Of a stretch of 40,009 bases of DNA, positions 39,948 to 40,009 are shown piece after piece. The translations under genes were made by a program, and so were the position numbers. The notes under the pieces were generated by a model that saw only the letters and a program-made list of their open reading frames with translations, did not search any database and was not told where the DNA came from. Every line of letters begins with the position of its first letter. The stretch's first letter is position 1. This DNA comes from Lachnospiraceae bacterium (lineage in GTDB: Bacteria > Bacillota > Clostridia > Lachnospirales > Lachnospiraceae). Location of the stretch: assembly GCA_017437785.1 (NCBI GenBank), contig JAFRXH010000004.1:1-40009 (forward strand), read 5' to 3'.

Positions 39948-40009
39948 TTAAGCTTCGCCTGATAATTCCTCAAGGGTATATGGATTGCCGGCTGTAAGGC
40001 GGCTGAGAG
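39948..40009 (-). CDS. C-terminal end of an unidentified gene (cut by window edge)
   Basis: The minus-strand reading frame ends LSRLTAGNPYTLEELSGEA with stop TAA at 39950-39948. The amino acid mix looks like a real protein tail, but another frame is also open to a later stop. The stop codon sits in the loop of a perfect 11-bp hairpin (ATCAGGCGAAG/CTTCGCCTGAT, 39937-39963). The product is unknown. Confidence 0.45.
   Translation of the reverse strand, partial: LSRLTAGNPYTLEELSGEA

Overview
The window looks like chromosomal DNA of an anaerobic, low-to-mid GC Firmicute, most probably a Lachnospiraceae-type clostridium. The support is a large Bacillus/Clostridium-type SRP RNA, a SigI/RsgI pair, a lone FliW, AGGAGG ribosome binding sites, a sortase substrate ending in SPQTGD, YesM/YesN-like two-component control of a sugar ABC transporter, and short dispersed hairpin repeats of the ATCCT..AGGAT type. 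I see no phage, transposase, integrase, CRISPR array, tRNA or rRNA gene.

Layout. Bases 1-5540 (minus strand) hold a branched-chain amino acid ABC transporter, livK-livH-livM-livG-livF, followed 17 bp later by the start of carB. The livK transcript begins with a potentially structured leader that contains a terminator-like hairpin. Bases 5601-9233 hold a 29-bp-period tandem repeat, a cytidylate-kinase-like gene, the alternative sigma factor sigI with its membrane anti-sigma factor rsgI, and fliW. Bases 9252-14578 hold a YfbK-like von Willebrand A protein. Divergent to it is a 772-residue protein of unknown function with a cyclic-nucleotide-binding-like N-terminus. A glycosyltransferase overlaps the tail of that gene.

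Bases 14592-25183 form a cell-surface block read from the minus strand. The SRP RNA comes first, then two large GT-C-like membrane proteins (the second a DUF2298/YYY protein), then a giant (about 1,877 residue) sortase-anchored adhesin. The adhesin carries five exact-period 390-bp SpaA/Cna-B-type repeats, pilin-like isopeptide domains, a Thr/Pro stalk and SPQTGD. Bases 25345-26828 (plus strand) encode a double zinc-ribbon membrane protein and a small coupled membrane protein.

Bases 26846-34983 (minus strand) are a compact sugar-transport unit. It has a response regulator and histidine kinase, a first substrate-binding lipoprotein, a double-NBD ATPase, two permeases, and a second substrate-binding lipoprotein. 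The second lipoprotein and the permeases resemble the galactofuranose system YtfQRT-YjfF. Bases 35060-40009 hold a Bax inhibitor-1/YccA membrane protein, an Old-Yellow-Enzyme-type flavin oxidoreductase split by a one-base frameshift, a large secreted-type repeat protein that lacks a visible signal peptide, and the last codons of another gene.

The best candidates for something new are five: the livK leader RNA; the VWA / 772-residue gene pair facing across paired palindromes; the surface block in which a GT-C gene starts about 10 bp after SRP RNA without a ribosome binding site; a promoter embedded in the terminator hairpin of the preceding gene (34955-34993); and an RsgI whose sensory end is only a Thr/Pro repeat stalk. 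All functional assignments come from reading the sequence and from family knowledge; no database search was run.
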